Positions 59,939 to 64,000 of a stretch of DNA of 64,000 nt are shown piece by piece. The DNA is taken from positions 1-64,000 of the forward strand of contig PACT01000019.1 of the NCBI GenBank assembly GCA_002700285.1, given 5' to 3'. Positions within the stretch are counted from its first letter, which is position 1. Each line of letters begins with the position of its first letter. The position numbers and the translations under genes were made by a program. This stretch comes from Crocinitomicaceae bacterium. GTDB taxonomy: Bacteria; Bacteroidota; Bacteroidia; Flavobacteriales_D; Sanyastnellaceae. The notes beneath the pieces are model-generated. The model had not been told where the DNA came from and searched no databases. It saw only the letters and a program-made list of their open reading frames with translations.

Positions 59939-59946
59939 TATCTTTG
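59939..59946 (+). promoter_or_regulatory. -7 box TATCTTTG upstream of peroxiredoxin
   Basis: Perfect TAnnTTTG, 29 nt before ATG 59976. Confidence 0.5.
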
Positions 59947-59975
59947 TGCCATCATTTAAATACCCCACAATCATC

Positions 59976-60608
59976 ATGGCAGTTTTAGTAGGTCAAAAAG
60001 CACCTTATTTCTCATCAGCAGCTGTTCTTAACGGCAGCAAAATTGTTGGCGATTTCTCTTTAGAGCAATACCTCGACAACAAGTACGTCATCTTATTTTT
60101 CTACCCAAAGGACTTCACATTCGTTTGTCCTACCGAGCTGCATGCTTTCCAAGAAAAACTGTCTGAATTCGAAAATAGAGGATGCCAAATTGTAGGTTGC
60201 TCGACAGATACAGCAGAGAGTCATGCCGCTTACTTGCGAATGCCTAAAAACAATGGAGGCATCCAGGGCATCACATACCCACTTGTTGCAGACACTGCAA
60301 AAACCATCTCAACAAATTTCGACGTGCTTAATGGCATGTACGACTATGATGACGAAGGAAACTTAATCAGCGACAACGAGCTTATCGCATACCGTGGTTT
60401 ATTCTTAATCGACAAAGACGGCGTTGTTCAGCACCAGCTGGTCAACAATCTCCCTCTTGGACGTAATGTTGATGAAGCACTCAGAATGCTTGATGCGTTA
60501 ATTCATGTTGAAACAGAAGGTGAGGTTTGTCCTGCCAATTGGAACAAGGGAAAAGAAGCGATGACAGAAACTGACGAAAGTGTCTCAGGGTACCTTGCAC
60601 GTAACTAA
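59976..60608 (+). CDS. 2-Cys peroxiredoxin (AhpC-type)
   Basis: FFYPKDFTFVCPTELHAFQ; GEVCPANWNKG. Confidence 0.96.
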   Translation: MAVLVGQKAPYFSSAAVLNGSKIVGDFSLEQYLDNKYVILFFYPKDFTFVCPTELHAFQEKLSEFENRGCQIVGCSTDTAESHAAYLRMPKNNGGIQGITYPLVADTAKTISTNFDVLNGMYDYDDEGNLISDNELIAYRGLFLIDKDGVVQHQLVNNLPLGRNVDEALRMLDALIHVETEGEVCPANWNKGKEAMTETDESVSGYLARN

Positions 60609-60609
60609 A

Positions 60610-61485
60610 TTAACGTACATAAGCCCTGGCTTTTAGATTTTTCAAGTCAGACCATTTATACGGAACAGGTTCAGATTGAACTGAATCAGGAACATCTATC
60701 CCCTTCAGGAAGTCCGAAGCTATTTTATTAAATGGTTTCGGACTTTCAATGCTTACAACATGTCCGCACCCCTTAATCACTGTTAAATGTGCGTTTTTTT
60801 GAACTTCAGTGAAATTCTTAGCTGAATTATAGAAGATATGATCTTGGTCTCCCATCACAACGAGGCAAGGGGTCTGTATTTGACGGCCTATGTATTCTTT
60901 TATAAGTATAAAAAATGGCTTGTACAATTCCATCCATTTTAAGTACTCAACAACATTCATCCTCCTACTTTGTCTCCTGAAAATATATCGACTTAATCTG
61001 TGGTTTTTCCTCGGCAATACAATAAAACTAAATAAGTAGTAAAACACTCTATATGGTAAAATATAAGTGAGAATTTTACCACTGTGAACGAAAGCATGCA
61101 TGAACTTGCTCCCGTCAAAAATAGCACCAGCCATCACCATCTTATCGATAATTTTTGGTCTAAGAATATCTATTTTTTGTAGAATCACTGATCCGATACT
61201 CAAGGAAAGAAAGTGTGCTTTTGTAATTTTGAGAACATCAAGGACTTTAATAACATCCTTTCCTACGATATCAAAATCATATGAATCGAAGGAAGGCTGA
61301 ATGTTTTTTGAGAAACCGTGATCACGAAGGTCAATAAGAAGCAACCTGAAATCTTTTGCGAGATCGTCAATTTGAAATTTCCAAGTCTTAATTGACCCAC
61401 CTGCACCATGAACAAATACAAGCCAAGGCGCATCTATTTTGCCCTGGATTTCATAATGCAACAAGTCTCTTGGTTCCGATTTCAT
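60610..61485 (-). CDS. alpha/beta hydrolase
   Basis: VFVHGAGGSIKTW; LSLSIGSVIL; KGCGHVVSIESP. Confidence 0.9.
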   Translation of the reverse strand: MKSEPRDLLHYEIQGKIDAPWLVFVHGAGGSIKTWKFQIDDLAKDFRLLLIDLRDHGFSKNIQPSFDSYDFDIVGKDVIKVLDVLKITKAHFLSLSIGSVILQKIDILRPKIIDKMVMAGAIFDGSKFMHAFVHSGKILTYILPYRVFYYLFSFIVLPRKNHRLSRYIFRRQSRRMNVVEYLKWMELYKPFFILIKEYIGRQIQTPCLVVMGDQDHIFYNSAKNFTEVQKNAHLTVIKGCGHVVSIESPKPFNKIASDFLKGIDVPDSVQSEPVPYKWSDLKNLKARAYVR

Positions 61486-61486
61486 C

Positions 61487-64000
61487 TCAACACAAGTCAG
61501 ATAATTTCTCTTTTAAAATAGCGATTTTTGCAAGTGCATCCTGCTCCTTGTTTTTCTCTATTTCAATCACTTTCTCAGGAGCTCCGCTCATAAAGCGTTC
61601 ATTGGAGAGTTTCTTTCTAACAATGTTGAGAAACCCTTCTTGATACTCCAAATCCTTTTGAATTTTCACTTTCTCGGCATCAACATCAAAGCTATCTCCG
61701 AACGGAATATAGAACCGATGTCTACCGACCATAAACCCATAAGCTCCTTCAACTTTATCATCAACATCAGTTGTAGTATCAAGATTCGTTAAATGCTCAA
61801 CAGATGTTTTGATTCTCTCAGGATAACCTTCTGATCTGTGTAACTTCAGTTGTAGTTTTTCTCTGTTCGGAATACCATTATCCTTCCTGATGTTTCGCAC
61901 ACCACCTACAATTTCTTTTAACAGATCGAAGTCTTGAATGATTTTTGAGTCCACCTCTCCTGCTACAGGCCATGAAGTCACAATGAGTGCGTTTTGTGGT
62001 GTTCCCCTATCCCCCAACCAGTGCCAAACCTCTTCTGTTAAGAAGGGCATAAAAGGATGAAGTACTTTGACCAAAGTCTCGAAATGAACGAACGTTGCAT
62101 CCAATGTTTTTCGATCAATTGACTCACCATATGGGGGCTTTACAAGTTCTAAATACCAGCTACAAAACTCCTCCCAAACAAGTCTATAAGTTGTCATTAA
62201 AGCCTCGCTCAATCTGAACTCCCCATATTGAGACTCGAGATCTTTTAGCGCTGCATTTGTTCGGCTTTCCATCCATTCTACAGCGAGGGCAGAAGACTGC
62301 GATTGCGCTTTATCCTCATCGATCTTCCAGCCTTTAACAAGTCTGAAGGCATTCCATATTTTATTTGAGAAATTTCTTCCTGTCTCGCATAATTTTTCGT
62401 CAAATGGCAAATCATTCCCTGCTGGGGATGTAAGCAGCATCCCTACCCTTACACCATCTGCTCCATATTTCTCCATGAGAGCAATAGGGTCAGGACTGTT
62501 ACCCAGACTCTTTGACATTTTCCTTCCCTTCTCATCTCTGACAATTCCAGTAAAGTATACATTTTTAAACGGTGGAAGATCCCTATAGTGATAGCCACTC
62601 ATGATCATCCTCGCCACCCAGAAAAACATAATTTCTGGTGCTGTTACCAAGTCATTCGTCGGGTAATAGTAATCAACTTCTTCTTCTTGATGCAGACCAT
62701 CAAACACTTGTATCGGCCAAATCCATGAACTAAACCAAGTGTCCATAACATCCTCATCCTGCTTTATTTCTGCATTCGTTATCTGTCGTCCCGCTTTCTT
62801 TATTGCGAGCTCTAACGCCACCTCTTGGGTCTTCGCGACCACGAAATCATCTTCCCCATCTCCGAAGTACCAGGCAGGTATCCGATGTCCCCACCAAAGC
62901 TGTCTGCTTACACACCAATCTTTGATGTTCTCCATCCAATGCCTATAGCTGTTCTTAAATTTCGCTGGATGAAACTTAATTGTATCATCCATCACATGAT
63001 CTAGCGCCGGTTTGGCGAGCTTATCCATAGCCATGAACCACTGAAGCGACAACCTTGGCTCAATGATGGCATCAGTTCTCTCGCTTCTGCCCACTTTATT
63101 TGTGTAGTCCTCAATCTTAACAAGCCCACCCAATTCACCAATATCCTTTGCAATCTGTTTTCTTACTACAAAGCGATCCATTCCTTCATACTGGCCTGCA
63201 TCAGAACTCATCGTGCCATCTGCTGCAATCGTATTGATGACCTCTAGATTATGCTTCACCCCAAGTTCATAGTCATTGACATCATGCGCGGGAGTCACTT
63301 TTAAACACCCCGTACCAAATTCTAGGTCTATATAATCATCTTGAATGATGGGGATTTCTCGATTGCAAATTGGGACGATGGCTTTTTTACCATTGAGATG
63401 CTTGTACCTCTCATCATCTGGATGGACACAAATCGCAGTATCGCCTAAAATGGTTTCAGGCCTTGTAGTCGCAACAGTAATCCACTCATCTTGTGTTCCG
63501 ACAATCTTATATCTGACATAGTAAAGATGTCCATTTTCCTCTTTGTGAATGACTTCCTCGTCACTTAAAGCAGTAAGGGCTATAGGGTCCCAGTTTACCA
63601 TTCTAACTCCACGATAAATAAAACCTTCATTGTAGAAATGAATGAAAGTATCTATTACGCCTTCGTGATAACCTTCATCCATCGTAAACCTGGTCCTATC
63701 CCAATCACAACTGGCACCTAGTTTTTTGAGTTGATCGAGAATAATACCTCCGTGCTTATGTGTCCAATCCCATGCATGACCTAAAAATTCATCACGACTT
63801 AAATCACTTTTCTTAATTCCTTCTTTACGCAGTTTGTGTACCACCTTTGCTTCTGTAGCTATTGAAGCATGGTCTGTACCAGGCACCCAACACGCATTTT
63901 TACCAAGCATTCTAGCTCTTCTTACAAGAACATCTTGAATGGTGTTATTCAGCATGTGTCCCATATGAAGGACACCAGTCACATTTGGAGGTGGTATCAC
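61487..64000 (-). CDS. valS: valyl-tRNA synthetase, N-terminus beyond the window
   Basis: PNVTGVLHMGHMLNNTIQD (HIGH-type); GRKMSKSLGNSPDP (KMSKS); C-terminal coiled coil. Confidence 0.97.
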   Translation of the reverse strand: MIPPPNVTGVLHMGHMLNNTIQDVLVRRARMLGKNACWVPGTDHASIATEAKVVHKLRKEGIKKSDLSRDEFLGHAWDWTHKHGGIILDQLKKLGASCDWDRTRFTMDEGYHEGVIDTFIHFYNEGFIYRGVRMVNWDPIALTALSDEEVIHKEENGHLYYVRYKIVGTQDEWITVATTRPETILGDTAICVHPDDERYKHLNGKKAIVPICNREIPIIQDDYIDLEFGTGCLKVTPAHDVNDYELGVKHNLEVINTIAADGTMSSDAGQYEGMDRFVVRKQIAKDIGELGGLVKIEDYTNKVGRSERTDAIIEPRLSLQWFMAMDKLAKPALDHVMDDTIKFHPAKFKNSYRHWMENIKDWCVSRQLWWGHRIPAWYFGDGEDDFVVAKTQEVALELAIKKAGRQITNAEIKQDEDVMDTWFSSWIWPIQVFDGLHQEEEVDYYYPTNDLVTAPEIMFFWVARMIMSGYHYRDLPPFKNVYFTGIVRDEKGRKMSKSLGNSPDPIALMEKYGADGVRVGMLLTSPAGNDLPFDEKLCETGRNFSNKIWNAFRLVKGWKIDEDKAQSQSSALAVEWMESRTNAALKDLESQYGEFRLSEALMTTYRLVWEEFCSWYLELVKPPYGESIDRKTLDATFVHFETLVKVLHPFMPFLTEEVWHWLGDRGTPQNALIVTSWPVAGEVDSKIIQDFDLLKEIVGGVRNIRKDNGIPNREKLQLKLHRSEGYPERIKTSVEHLTNLDTTTDVDDKVEGAYGFMVGRHRFYIPFGDSFDVDAEKVKIQKDLEYQEGFLNIVRKKLSNERFMSGAPEKVIEIEKNKEQDALAKIAILKEKLSDLC

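Noticed and set aside
1-64000. Search for a defence, phage or mobile-element system
   Set aside because: No transposase, integrase, toxin-antitoxin, restriction or phage structural gene was recognised. The exonuclease and RecD-like helicase sit among housekeeping genes and look chromosomal.

Overview
This 64 kb window is ordinary, gene-dense chromosome of a Bacteroidetes/Flavobacteriia-like bacterium. Supporting signs are TAnnTTTG-type promoter boxes, a secreted protein with a type IX secretion C-terminal domain, a BshB1 bacillithiol gene, and the rsfS-ftsH-DUF2007-cdsA-psd run. It starts in a truncated tRNA-His(GTG) on the minus strand and ends inside valS. I saw no rRNA, CRISPR array, transposase, integrase, phage module or recognisable defence island. 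Most genes are housekeeping: mutL, ispH, idi, lptD-like, fabG, ftsH, pyrE, coaD, rsmD, ndk, icd, acnB, rocD, a DEAD-box helicase, ppx and others. The observations I rate highest are: (1) many transcription units have a TAnnTTTG-like -7 box only 3-7 nt before the start codon, which predicts leaderless or nearly leaderless mRNAs; (2) back-to-back divergent promoters, including two gene pairs whose start codons overlap in the tetranucleotide CATG (lptD/amidase and pyrE/NUDIX); (3) an uncharacterised three-gene envelope lipoprotein cluster at 12.1-15.5 kb (TPR+CsgG-like, LPP20-like, LPP20-like), the best candidate for an undescribed system; (4) a structured leader with two mutually exclusive hairpins before the DEAD-box helicase; (5) degenerate active-site motifs in MutL and in a thioredoxin-fold protein. 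No searches were run. Family calls come from reading the translations, and promoter calls from motif inspection by eye.
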